Positions 5,384-11,683 of a DNA stretch of 22,564 bases are shown here, one piece after another. The notes under the pieces were generated by a model. That model was not told the DNA's origin. It made no database searches and saw only the letters and a program-made list of their open reading frames with translations. Source of the DNA: a virus; the IMG/VR virus record IMGVR_UViG_3300047453_000229, positions 1 through 22,564 of that record; one strand, 5' to 3'. Every line of letters starts with the position of its first letter. Positions within the stretch are counted from its first letter, which is position 1. Made by a program: the position numbers and the translations under genes.

Positions 5384-7419
5384 AACGACTACTAAGCCCT
5401 TGGTGGGCATTGATAACACTAGGGATATTAGTATACGCATTTGCAAATCCAAGTAACTTCTTACAAAGTATCAAACTAAACTATTTTGATCAACTTATAG
5501 TTAACCAAGAACCAACACAAAATAATATCTTTGTAGCAGAAATTGATGATGCTGCATTAGACAAGTACGGACAGTATCCTTTTCCACGTAACATATACTC
5601 GGACATTATTATTGAATTATTTAACAAAGGCGCAGGTCTTGTTGTATGGAATATAATGATGCCTGAAGTAGATAGACTAGGAGGCGACGAAGATCTTGCA
5701 CTTACACTAAGTCAATTTCCTGTTGTCCTAGCAAGTCGACCCAGCGACAAAACTAAGAACGAGCCAATCAATCCTGGGGCAGCAATCATTCAACCTCAGT
5801 TCCTAGATCAGTTATTGCCATACGGCGGCATAATTGCTAACATTCCAGAACTTGAGGACAATAGTGTTGGTGCTGGCATCGTTTCAACTGAGCCGGAGAT
5901 AGATGGGGTGGTGAGAAGAATGCCTACTATCGCCGTCGTAGACGGTACACTATATCCTAGTCTAGCACTAGAGACACTACGTGTTATCGCAGGCGACCCT
6001 AACTTCCAAATCAAACTAAATCAGTTTGGTGTTGAGAAAATGCGTATACCAAAGTTTGGCGTTATACCTACTGACAGCGAAGGTCGTGTATGGATAGACT
6101 GGAGTCAACGTTCACATCGTATGAGTGTTACTGAAGTACCTAAAGATTTACAAGGCGCAATAGTAATAGTAGATGTAACTGCCGCAGGTATTGCTAATCC
6201 TGTACCAACAGCAACAGGCGCACAGTATGCAGGTACTACACAAGCGGCTGTACTAGGTACAATGTTTAATGGTACAAACATACAACGTCCTGATTGGGCA
6301 CCGACAGCAGAGCTTATAGCACTCGTAGTAGGCGGGCTATTGCTTATACTTTTAAGTCGCTGGATGCTTGTAGGACTTGCTACAACAGTTTTACTAATAG
6401 GCGGAGTTGTGCCCTACAGTATATACACATACGCAACAGAGAAGCTGTTATTAGACGTTACAGCGCCTGTTATAGTGTTTATTGTAATCGCATTGCAAGT
6501 ATATGGTATCAAATTTGTACGAGAATTCTTAGAGAAGCAAGCAATAAAGAAACAGTTCGCAGGCTATGCATCACCTACTGTAGTGCGCTTATTACAGGAA
6601 AATCCAGCACTTATCAAAGACGGTATGAAGAAAGAAGTTTCGATTTGTTTCTCAGACCTAAGAGGCTTTACACCACTAGGTGAATCGTTTGGTGATGATG
6701 TAAAAGGCCTAACTAAAATTATGAATGGCTATATGGATGCTATTACACAGCCTGTACTAGATGCAGACGGAATGATTATTAAGTATATTGGCGATGCAAG
6801 TATGCACGTACACAACGCACCTATCAATGATCCGCAACACCCTAAGTCAGCAGTACAATGTGGATTAGATATGTTAAAAGCAGTGGAGAAGTTTAATGAC
6901 AAAATTACAGCAGAAGGCAGGCCGCCTGTTGGTATGGGTGCCGGCATCAATACTGGCCTTGGGTATCTTGGAGAAATGGGAAGTACACAACGACACAGTT
7001 ATGATGTCCTCGGAGACGCAGTTAGTACAGCCGCTCGTATTGAAAGCAAATGTAAAGAATACGGATGTGTATTACTTGTTGGAGATGCGACATATCAACA
7101 AACTAAAGACGACTTCTTCTACTTAAAAATAGACGACTTAGCAGTTAAAGGTAAAACAGTAGGCATTGGTATTTGGACAGTACTAGACGGTATGAATAGT
7201 AAGTCAGATATAAAAAGTAAACAAATGCACGAACAAATGTATGAAGCGTATCTTGCACAAAAGTTTGACGAAGCAATATACATATGTGAAAGATTAGAAA
7301 GACATTTTAACGGCAAAATGGCAGGATACTACAAAATGTGGATAGAACGCTGTGAGTATCAAAAGACTCAAGACTTACCTACAGATTGGAACGGCGTGTT
7401 TATTGCAACTACGAAGTAG
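5380..7419 (+). CDS. CHASE2-domain class III adenylate/guanylate cyclase, membrane-bound
   Basis: 679 residues. Order: N-terminal membrane helix (~8-23); an extracytoplasmic CHASE2 sensor domain (~30-300, with VAEIDDAALDKYGQYPFPR and GGIIANIPELEDNSVGAG); three membrane helices (~307-378); then a class III nucleotide cyclase domain (~415-600). Catalytic features by analogy with mammalian cyclase: metal-binding Asp426 (FSDLRGFT) and Asp472 (KYIGDA), adenine-selecting Lys468 and Asp542 (SYDVLGD), transition-state Arg553 (AARIE). The usual Asn of that last motif is Ser549 here, which may lower activity. The Lys/Asp pair argues for ATP rather than GTP, giving cAMP. This is the architecture of bacterial environmental-sensor cyclases and is very unusual in a phage. 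It overlaps the preceding small gene (ATGA) and lies one short block after the curli operon. A role in modifying host cAMP signalling is inferred. Confidence 0.95.
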   Translation: MKRLLSPWWALITLGILVYAFANPSNFLQSIKLNYFDQLIVNQEPTQNNIFVAEIDDAALDKYGQYPFPRNIYSDIIIELFNKGAGLVVWNIMMPEVDRLGGDEDLALTLSQFPVVLASRPSDKTKNEPINPGAAIIQPQFLDQLLPYGGIIANIPELEDNSVGAGIVSTEPEIDGVVRRMPTIAVVDGTLYPSLALETLRVIAGDPNFQIKLNQFGVEKMRIPKFGVIPTDSEGRVWIDWSQRSHRMSVTEVPKDLQGAIVIVDVTAAGIANPVPTATGAQYAGTTQAAVLGTMFNGTNIQRPDWAPTAELIALVVGGLLLILLSRWMLVGLATTVLLIGGVVPYSIYTYATEKLLLDVTAPVIVFIVIALQVYGIKFVREFLEKQAIKKQFAGYASPTVVRLLQENPALIKDGMKKEVSICFSDLRGFTPLGESFGDDVKGLTKIMNGYMDAITQPVLDADGMIIKYIGDASMHVHNAPINDPQHPKSAVQCGLDMLKAVEKFNDKITAEGRPPVGMGAGINTGLGYLGEMGSTQRHSYDVLGDAVSTAARIESKCKEYGCVLLVGDATYQQTKDDFFYLKIDDLAVKGKTVGIGIWTVLDGMNSKSDIKSKQMHEQMYEAYLAQKFDEAIYICERLERHFNGKMAGYYKMWIERCEYQKTQDLPTDWNGVFIATTK

Positions 7420-7624
7420 ATTTGTGTTTTAATAACAAAGCATTGACTTCGTCTGTTTTAACTAACCAACCACTTTCATTAACAATAAAAACATCACCTG
7501 GCTTGTATAGCCAATGGTCTCTAGGTGAACCATCACGGGCAACTCCCATTACTTCGCCGGGGTAGTCTCCTTTGACTGTAAAGTTCTCGCCTGCTTGATC
7601 AATATTATAATCAACCCACATCAT
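7409..7624 (-). CDS. Small unknown protein on the minus strand
   Basis: 71 residues. It is supported by a strong Shine-Dalgarno (GGAGG on the minus strand at 7638-7634) nine bases before the start, and by its position one base after the upstream minus-strand gene. The protein is short and beta-rich in appearance (ENFTVKGDYPGEVMGVARDG, then a KPGDVFIVNESGWLVKTDEV segment), which might be a small barrel, but no family is recognised. There is a second in-frame ATG directly after the first (MM). The end overlaps the end of the + strand cyclase by 11 bases in a convergent arrangement. It is one of only two minus-strand genes in the window. Confidence 0.7.
   Translation of the reverse strand: MMWVDYNIDQAGENFTVKGDYPGEVMGVARDGSPRDHWLYKPGDVFIVNESGWLVKTDEVNALLLKHKSTS
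7411..7452. terminator. Possible bidirectional hairpin at the convergent gene junction
   Basis: ACGAAGT (7411-7417) pairs with ACTTCGT (7446-7452), and inside it TTTGT (7421-7425) pairs with ACAAA (7435-7439). The structure covers the ends of the + cyclase gene and the - gene at 7409. The runs of T or A around it are short, so termination is only a plausible role. Confidence 0.35.
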
Positions 7625-7625
7625 T

Positions 7626-7898
7626 TTATAAAACCTCCACTAGTTTTGCTCTATTATATTTAAGTACGAATAATGTTGCTTGTTTAGAATTTGGTATGTC
7701 TACATAAATGTCACACCGGCAATAAGTGTCGCCCGGCATAGTTTGACTTTCACTACGTAGGAACACCCAGTCCCATCCGTTTGACTCTACAGTTTTGAAA
7801 ATATCTTCGCCTACTTCTCTACGCACCCAAATTATTTCCATCTGTGAATTTTTATGTGTCCACTTGTATTCGCAGTTTCCTAAGTAATATCGTATCAT
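7626..7898 (-). CDS. Small unknown protein on the minus strand, start uncertain
   Basis: 90 residues from the ATG at 7898, or 71 from the in-frame ATG at 7841 (MEIIWVRREVGEDIF). The sequence alternates hydrophobic and charged residues (WDWVFLRSESQ, CRCDIYVDIPNSKQATLFVL) and looks like a small alpha/beta protein; no family recognised. An exact TATAAATA on the minus strand (7911-7904) lies just upstream. With T4 spacing, transcription would start at or next to base 7898, making the longer form leaderless. Neither candidate start has a good Shine-Dalgarno. The gene is followed after one base by the 7624-7409 gene, so the two form a minus-strand pair. Confidence 0.6.
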   Translation of the reverse strand: MIRYYLGNCEYKWTHKNSQMEIIWVRREVGEDIFKTVESNGWDWVFLRSESQTMPGDTYCRCDIYVDIPNSKQATLFVLKYNRAKLVEVL

Positions 7899-7903
7899 AC
7901 TTC

Positions 7904-7911
7904 TATTTATA
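7904..7911 (-). promoter_or_regulatory. Exact T4-type late promoter element TATAAATA, minus strand
   Basis: The + strand reads TATTTATA, so the minus strand carries an exact 8 of 8 match to the T4 late -10 element. It points at the minus-strand gene pair. The expected start, about 6 bases downstream, coincides with the ATG at 7898. It forms a divergent pair with the element at 7953. Confidence 0.6.
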
Positions 7912-7952
7912 TTATATACGTAGTTATTGATATTACAAATAAAGAAGTTTTA

Positions 7953-7963
7953 TATAAATACTT
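7953..7963 (+). promoter_or_regulatory. Exact T4-type late promoter TATAAATACTT
   Basis: TATAAATA (7953-7960) followed by CTT matches the extended T4 late consensus. It lies 47 bases upstream of the ATG at 8008 in a gene-free divergent region and probably drives the two holin-like genes. A start near 7966 would give a leader of about 40 bases with a hairpin and a strong ribosome site. Confidence 0.7.
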
Positions 7964-7971
7964 TAGTAAGC

Positions 7972-7989
7972 AGAGCGTGAGGGCGTTCT
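7972..7989 (+). promoter_or_regulatory. Leader hairpin upstream of the holin-like gene pair
   Basis: AGAGCG (7972-7977) and CGTTCT (7984-7989) form a 6-bp stem with one G-T pair and the loop TGAGGG. It sits between the late promoter and the GGAGGG ribosome site (7994-7999). A stability or translation-control role is possible. Confidence 0.35.
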
Positions 7990-8007
7990 ACCTGGAGGGA
8001 ATAATGT

Positions 8008-8286
8008 ATGGACTTTCTAACATTAGTTGGTGAAGTTGGTTTTCCTATAGCAGGCGCTTTAGCAGCTGGTGGATTTGTTTTTTTAACACTACGCTTTATT
8101 TTAGCCGGCGTCACTGATAGTGTAATGACACTAAAAGGTATTATAGGATCACTAGATAATAGAGTACAAACAATGAACAACGATCTTGTTAAGATCGATG
8201 CTCTAATGAGTCACGCCCTTGAAGTTAAACCAAACGTAGATAGAATTGCAGCCAATGAAGGCAAAGACGATGCAAGGAGAGACTAG
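8008..8286 (+). CDS. Holin-like small membrane protein, copy 1
   Basis: 92 residues: a short N-terminal part, one hydrophobic segment (~10-35, starting at VGFPIAGALAAGGFVFLTL), then an amphipathic helix with a coiled-coil look (GSLDNRVQTMNNDLVKIDAL) and a charged tail. The pattern of GFP-[IV] at the membrane entry plus a cytosolic coiled coil resembles the BhlA/UviB class of small holin-like proteins, but the similarity is by pattern only. GGAGGG lies 8 bases before the ATG. An upstream out-of-frame ATG (8004) is ignored. It has the same layout as the next gene and lies behind a strong late-type promoter, consistent with late expression in lysis or virion assembly. Confidence 0.7.
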   Translation: MDFLTLVGEVGFPIAGALAAGGFVFLTLRFILAGVTDSVMTLKGIIGSLDNRVQTMNNDLVKIDALMSHALEVKPNVDRIAANEGKDDARRD

Positions 8287-8631
8287 TTGGAAGATATAGT
8301 TATAGAACAAGGAACTACTATTGGTTCAATGATCAGTGACTATGGTTTCCCTATTATTGCTGCAATGGGTATGGGGTATTTTATATTCTTCATATGGCGT
8401 TGGGTAACTGAAGTTATTGATCCTGTCATTGGCGAAACAATGGGTACACTTATTAAACTTGTTGATCGTGTGCGTATGCTTGACAACGATATGATTCGTT
8501 TGAATACTAAACTTAGTATGGTACTAGAACACAAAGCTAAACTTGATAAAGAACGCAGAGCTGAACTAGAAGAAATAATCAACAAATACACAGACAAACA
8601 TAACGATCCTTTTGATTCAACCGGAAAATAA
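8287..8631 (+). CDS. Holin-like small membrane protein, copy 2 (TTG start)
   Basis: 114 residues with a TTG start directly after the stop of copy 1 (TAGTTG). GGAG (8276-8279) in the end of copy 1 can serve as its ribosome site. Layout as in copy 1: SDYGFPIIAAMGMGYFIFF membrane segment (~18-41), then a cytosolic helix with the shared pattern LVDRVRMLDNDMIRLNTKL (copy 1: SLDNRVQTMNNDLVKIDAL), and a longer charged coiled-coil tail. The two are evidently paralogues from a tandem duplication. Possible roles are holin/antiholin or virion membrane proteins; I cannot decide between them. Confidence 0.7.
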   Translation: MEDIVIEQGTTIGSMISDYGFPIIAAMGMGYFIFFIWRWVTEVIDPVIGETMGTLIKLVDRVRMLDNDMIRLNTKLSMVLEHKAKLDKERRAELEEIINKYTDKHNDPFDSTGK

Positions 8632-8636
8632 AAAGG

Positions 8637-8665
8637 TTGACTTTTCCTTAACTATATATTATACT
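8637..8665 (+). promoter_or_regulatory. Sigma70-type promoter for the peroxiredoxin gene
   Basis: TTGACT (8637-8642), 17-base spacer, TATACT (8660-8665). The start is expected near 8672 and a Shine-Dalgarno AAGGAG follows at 8686-8691. It marks the switch from late-type to sigma70-type promoters in the window. Confidence 0.75.
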
Positions 8666-8696
8666 TAAACTGTAATTAGACAACTAAGGAGAATCT

Positions 8697-9245
8697 ATGA
8701 TCGAAGGATTTAAAATTCCTCACGTAACATTTATGACTAGAGTTCGTGATGAAAGCATTGGCGGAGATAATCCGTTCCGTTGGGAAGAAAAAACTACAGC
8801 AGATTATTTTGCAGACAAGCGTGTAGTACTGTTTAGTCTACCAGGAGCATTTACTCCTACGTGTAGTACATATCAGTTACCAGGGTTTGAAAAGCACTAT
8901 AAAGCAATTAAAACAATGGGCATTGACGAAGTGTATTGTATGAGCGTAAACGATGCGTTTGTAATGAATGCTTGGGCAAAATCACAAGACATTCAACACG
9001 TAAAAGTTATTCCAGATGGTTCAGGCAACTTTACTAGATTTATGGGTATGCTAATTGGTAAGAACCACTTAGGCTTTGGCAATCGTAGTTGGCGTTATAT
9101 GGCAATTATTAATGATGGCGTAGTTGAGAAATGGTGGCAGGAACCTGGCATTAACAATGACGGCACTGACAATGATCCATACACTCAATCAACACCTGAA
9201 AATTGCATTGCATACTTAGACAACGAAGAAATTTCAATTGACTAA
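8697..9245 (+). CDS. Peroxiredoxin, Prx5-like
   Basis: 182 residues. Thiol peroxidase that reduces hydrogen peroxide or organic peroxides. The active site PGAFTPTCS gives the peroxidatic Cys56 with Pro49 and Thr53; the conserved Arg is probably within NRSWRYMAIINDGVVEKW, the usual strand-turn-strand of this family. The phrase VFSLPGAFTPTCS-like and the NDAFVMNAW stretch are hallmarks of the Prx5 subgroup. It is slightly longer than usual (about 160) because of a C-terminal extension ending ENCIAYLDNEEISID. Cys in VYCMSV and ENC could act as resolving cysteines. A good promoter and AAGGAG site precede it, so it is probably well expressed early. Phage peroxiredoxins are known in marine myoviruses; the likely role is protection of the infected cell from oxidative stress. 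It overlaps the next gene by 8 bases. Confidence 0.95.
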   Translation: MIEGFKIPHVTFMTRVRDESIGGDNPFRWEEKTTADYFADKRVVLFSLPGAFTPTCSTYQLPGFEKHYKAIKTMGIDEVYCMSVNDAFVMNAWAKSQDIQHVKVIPDGSGNFTRFMGMLIGKNHLGFGNRSWRYMAIINDGVVEKWWQEPGINNDGTDNDPYTQSTPENCIAYLDNEEISID

Positions 9246-9780
9246 TTATGAGTATTACAATTGGAGTGCGCTCATTGACGACAGTTCAAGAGAGCAATGT
9301 GCTAGAGATATCAAAAGCACAGTTGCCCAAGGTAAGTTTTGGGACAACAGCCCTCCCTATCAGACTAACATAAACATTTTTACTTTGCCAGGTCAACACT
9401 GGACAAATCTTAAAATGAGTTTTATTTGGAGTTGTTTTGCATATATGCAAAGAGAAGTTCAAATACGAGCTGTTAAGAGCTGGGGTTATATGACTTCACT
9501 CCAACGTGCTGAAAATAGAGACATACTTTGGCATAACCATATACGTCCTGATGCACAAGTGTTGAGTGGAGTATTCTACTTGTATATGCCACCTAACATT
9601 AACTTAGACACAGCAGGAACAGAATTTGCGCCAAATGGTGCAAATGATCCAGATAGCTTTCACTTTGCACCTGCAAAGATAGGACACTGGATTATATGGC
9701 CGGGTAAGGAATGGCACCGCCCGGGTATCTTACAATCACAAAAGGATCGGTTTATTGTAGCAGCCGATATGGAGTACTAA
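9238..9780 (+). CDS. 2OG-Fe(II) oxygenase-like protein 1 (TTG start)
   Basis: 180 residues if TTG at 9238 is the start; no ATG lies close by in frame. Key features: WHNHIRPDAQVLSGVFYL (His99, His101), which follows the WH-x-H-P...LSGVYYL pattern of phage 2OG-Fe(II) oxygenases (PF13759-type), then WPGKEWHRPGI (His160) and DRFIVAAD (Arg171), the expected distal His and 2-oxoglutarate-binding Arg. These enzymes hydroxylate or demethylate proteins, nucleic acids or small molecules; the substrate is unknown. The first ligand pair is not the textbook HxD, so metal binding should be treated with caution. Overlaps the peroxiredoxin end by 8 bases, suggesting co-expression. A second member of the same superfamily is encoded at 17058. 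Confidence 0.75.
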   Translation: MTNYEYYNWSALIDDSSREQCARDIKSTVAQGKFWDNSPPYQTNINIFTLPGQHWTNLKMSFIWSCFAYMQREVQIRAVKSWGYMTSLQRAENRDILWHNHIRPDAQVLSGVFYLYMPPNINLDTAGTEFAPNGANDPDSFHFAPAKIGHWIIWPGKEWHRPGILQSQKDRFIVAADMEY

Positions 9781-9781
9781 A

Positions 9782-10507
9782 ATGGCAACAACTGAAGAGA
9801 AACAAGAATTAATTGACGACATCAAAGGTCCTCGCTTTTATCGTGTTACCTTATGGGGATACGGCGGCGAATCGGCATACATTCCATTGACTACAGAACA
9901 GTATGAATTCTGGAGTAATCACATCGACGAGTTTGGCGACAGTGATGTAGTTCAATATATGGTTAGTGAAAGTGATGATGAGCCGGAGTTCGAGGATATG
10001 GAAGTTGTTCCTCCCGAAGCTGACTTTATGAAAGATGAAGAAGGCGACTACAGCAGTTGGTTTGAGCATCATAAAGAACTAGAGCACCAATGGGGTGTTG
10101 CATATAGTGAAGCAAACATTACAATTGAAGAAGTTGAAAACGATGATTACAACGCAGACACTATTCAGGAAGTAGTTGAAGGTGAGTCATTAGAAGCGTG
10201 GGTAGATGAAATCCAATCCAGTGATGACTACGAAACTGAAATTGTTAAAATGGGCGTATCTGACTATGAAGAGTGGACAGCTGAGCATATCCTACAGTTT
10301 TATAGTGCAGAAAAGGGCCAGTTCTTTGATGCTATTATTGAAACAACTGGCGAGTTTGATCCAAAGAAATTAATGATACATACAAGTGAGTATGCTAACG
10401 GTGATGACACTGTTACATCAATCGAGTATGACGGTGAAGAACTTGTTAATAATGGCGGCGACTCAAATGGCAAAGGCTATTACGTATATGTATGGAGCAA
10501 CGAATGA
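9782..10507 (+). CDS. Very acidic unknown protein
   Basis: 241 residues, not recognised. Extremely rich in Glu and Asp over its whole length (for example ESDDEPEFEDMEVVPPEAD, EEVENDDYNADTIQEVVEGE), with aromatic residues spread between. The N-terminal ~40 residues have an ordered look (FYRVTLWGYGGESAYIPLT) and the last ~40 another beta-like section ending YYVYVWSNE. The charge could mean DNA mimicry or binding of a basic partner, but that is speculation. It starts two bases after the oxygenase and overlaps the next gene in an ATGA, so it belongs to the same transcription unit from the 8637 promoter. Confidence 0.7.
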   Translation: MATTEEKQELIDDIKGPRFYRVTLWGYGGESAYIPLTTEQYEFWSNHIDEFGDSDVVQYMVSESDDEPEFEDMEVVPPEADFMKDEEGDYSSWFEHHKELEHQWGVAYSEANITIEEVENDDYNADTIQEVVEGESLEAWVDEIQSSDDYETEIVKMGVSDYEEWTAEHILQFYSAEKGQFFDAIIETTGEFDPKKLMIHTSEYANGDDTVTSIEYDGEELVNNGGDSNGKGYYVYVWSNE

Positions 10508-10719
10508 GTGAACAAAAAGTTTGGGAATACAAAGTAGAAGATATTTTTGAAGATATTCCAGGTGATTTAGAGAATATTAATATGAATATTCCGGAAGAAA
10601 TTAGAGAAGCAATGGGCGTAAAGCCAGGGGATCCAGTGAGAATACTTTGGGGAGATCAAGGTACTATCAAAATTGAAAAGATTACCCAAGAAGAATACGA
10701 CGAAAACGCTTCAAAATAA
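10504..10719 (+). CDS. AbrB/SpoVT-like small DNA-binding protein
   Basis: 71 residues from the ATG at 10504, preferred because it forms an ATGA overlap with the upstream stop and has GGAG at 10494-10497; an ATG at 10492 would add four residues. The core NIPEEIREAMGVKPGDPVRI followed by the WGDQGTIKIEKI strand is the swapped-hairpin AbrB/MazE pattern (IP-x-E-I/L-R-x-x-x-G-[VI]-x-x-GD). Such proteins bind DNA as dimers, either as transition-state regulators or as antitoxins. No toxin gene is adjacent. The overall charge is acidic, so DNA binding would rely on a few basic residues. Last gene of the unit that starts at 8697. Confidence 0.6.
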   Translation: MSEQKVWEYKVEDIFEDIPGDLENINMNIPEEIREAMGVKPGDPVRILWGDQGTIKIEKITQEEYDENASK

Positions 10720-10734
10720 TTGGTAAACTATTTC

Positions 10735-10763
10735 TTGACAATCTACTACTCTGATTGTATACT
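10735..10763 (+). promoter_or_regulatory. Sigma70-type promoter for the SprT-like gene
   Basis: TTGACA (10735-10740), 17-base spacer, TATACT (10758-10763). The next ribosome site AAGGG (10782-10786) precedes the ATG at 10794, so the start codon of that gene must be 10794 and not an upstream TTG at 10755 inside the promoter. Confidence 0.8.
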
Positions 10764-10793
10764 ATATGTATAGTAAGCAATAAGGGCACAACT

Positions 10794-11228
10794 ATGTTTA
10801 TAACTGTTACAGGCGGATCAAAACTACAAAAACAATACGCAGAAAGTATGGTAGAGTTTTGTGTTAAGACTCTTATGCCTCGTATGCGGTCGCTTGATGT
10901 TAGTGTAAAACTATGCAAGCCTAAAGGTGCCTTGGGTTACTGTTTAGAAGGCGACACCAAGAGAGAGTTTGAGCTCGAAATTGATAAAACACAACCTATG
11001 CGTAAGTTGCTAGAAACAATAGCACACGAGATGGTACACGTTAAGCAATTTGCTAGACGTGAAATGCACCCTGAGACAGATGAATGGTATGGCAAAACTT
11101 ACAATCCTAAGAAAGTAAGTTACTGGGACCTACCGTGGGAAATAGAAGCACACGGACGTGAAGTAGGATTATTCATCCGTTGGGCAGAGGCAAATGATTT
11201 AGGCACAGAAGAATGGACACAAGAATGA
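10794..11228 (+). CDS. SprT-like zinc metallopeptidase
   Basis: 144 residues from the ATG at 10794; an open frame continues upstream to a TTG at 10755, but that lies within the -10 region of the promoter. The zinc motif HEMVH (78-82) is followed by an acidic/His segment PWEIEAHGRE (Glu118, His120) that can supply the third ligand, as in SprT-like and related phage peptidases. In cells SprT/Spartan proteins cut proteins crosslinked to DNA; the phage version may act in DNA repair or be a general protease. It starts its own transcript and overlaps the next gene in an ATGA. Confidence 0.8.
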   Translation: MFITVTGGSKLQKQYAESMVEFCVKTLMPRMRSLDVSVKLCKPKGALGYCLEGDTKREFELEIDKTQPMRKLLETIAHEMVHVKQFARREMHPETDEWYGKTYNPKKVSYWDLPWEIEAHGREVGLFIRWAEANDLGTEEWTQE

Positions 11229-11683
11229 ATAAAGAAGATTTTTATCACGATTTTTTATTAATACGTAAAATGAAGGCTCCGACTAACAAGCGTTATCGTA
11301 TGCTAGGAGAGTTGTTTGCTGTTAATCCTAATGCTTGGCAAGTGGTAGGTATTACTGAAGATGCATTAGCAGTATTTGCCAAGCACGACTTTAAACGTGT
11401 AAGTCGGATGGGTATCAATCGCAGTCATCTAGTAGATCGTGTAAAAACATATACCACTATGCTTGAAGGTCCTCTTATGGAGTGCGACGAATGGTGGAAC
11501 TTTTATGTAGAAAACGACAAAACTATTCTAGCAACATCAACAGAAAATATGAGCAAAGGTGAATGGAGCAAAGTGTATGCTGTAGATCCAAAATTAGGCC
11601 TTTTTAAAAGTCAAGGATTTGCTTGGCAACATAAAGATCTAGAGATAAATTTTTTAAAAGAAACACGGGTGGACACACAATGA
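11225..11683 (+). CDS. Unknown protein
   Basis: 152 residues from the ATG at 11225, which shares ATGA with the upstream stop; ATG 11213 in the same frame would add four residues. It is a compact mixed protein with a basic N-terminal half (IRKMKAPTNKRYRMLGELF, KHDFKRVSRMGINRSH) and an aromatic-rich C-terminal half (CDEWWNFYVENDKTIL, KGEWSKVYAVDPKLG). No family recognised. The first residues MNKE are the same as in the next gene. It lies between the SprT-like gene and a larger unknown gene and overlaps both in ATGA junctions, so all three are probably made together. Confidence 0.65.
   Translation: MNKEDFYHDFLLIRKMKAPTNKRYRMLGELFAVNPNAWQVVGITEDALAVFAKHDFKRVSRMGINRSHLVDRVKTYTTMLEGPLMECDEWWNFYVENDKTILATSTENMSKGEWSKVYAVDPKLGLFKSQGFAWQHKDLEINFLKETRVDTQ

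Noticed and set aside
6294-6683. Open frame of 129 residues in another frame of the cyclase gene
   Set aside because: It lies fully inside the well-supported cyclase coding region, has no ribosome site, and gives Arg/Tyr-rich sequence typical of a shadow frame.
8622-8647. GGAAAA...TTTTCC inverted repeat after the holin-like genes as a terminator
   Set aside because: AT-rich stem with no T-run after it, and it overlaps the -35 of the next promoter.
10755-10793. Upstream TTG start for the SprT-like gene
   Set aside because: The codons lie within the -10 region and early leader of a near-perfect promoter, and the ATG at 10794 has a ribosome site.
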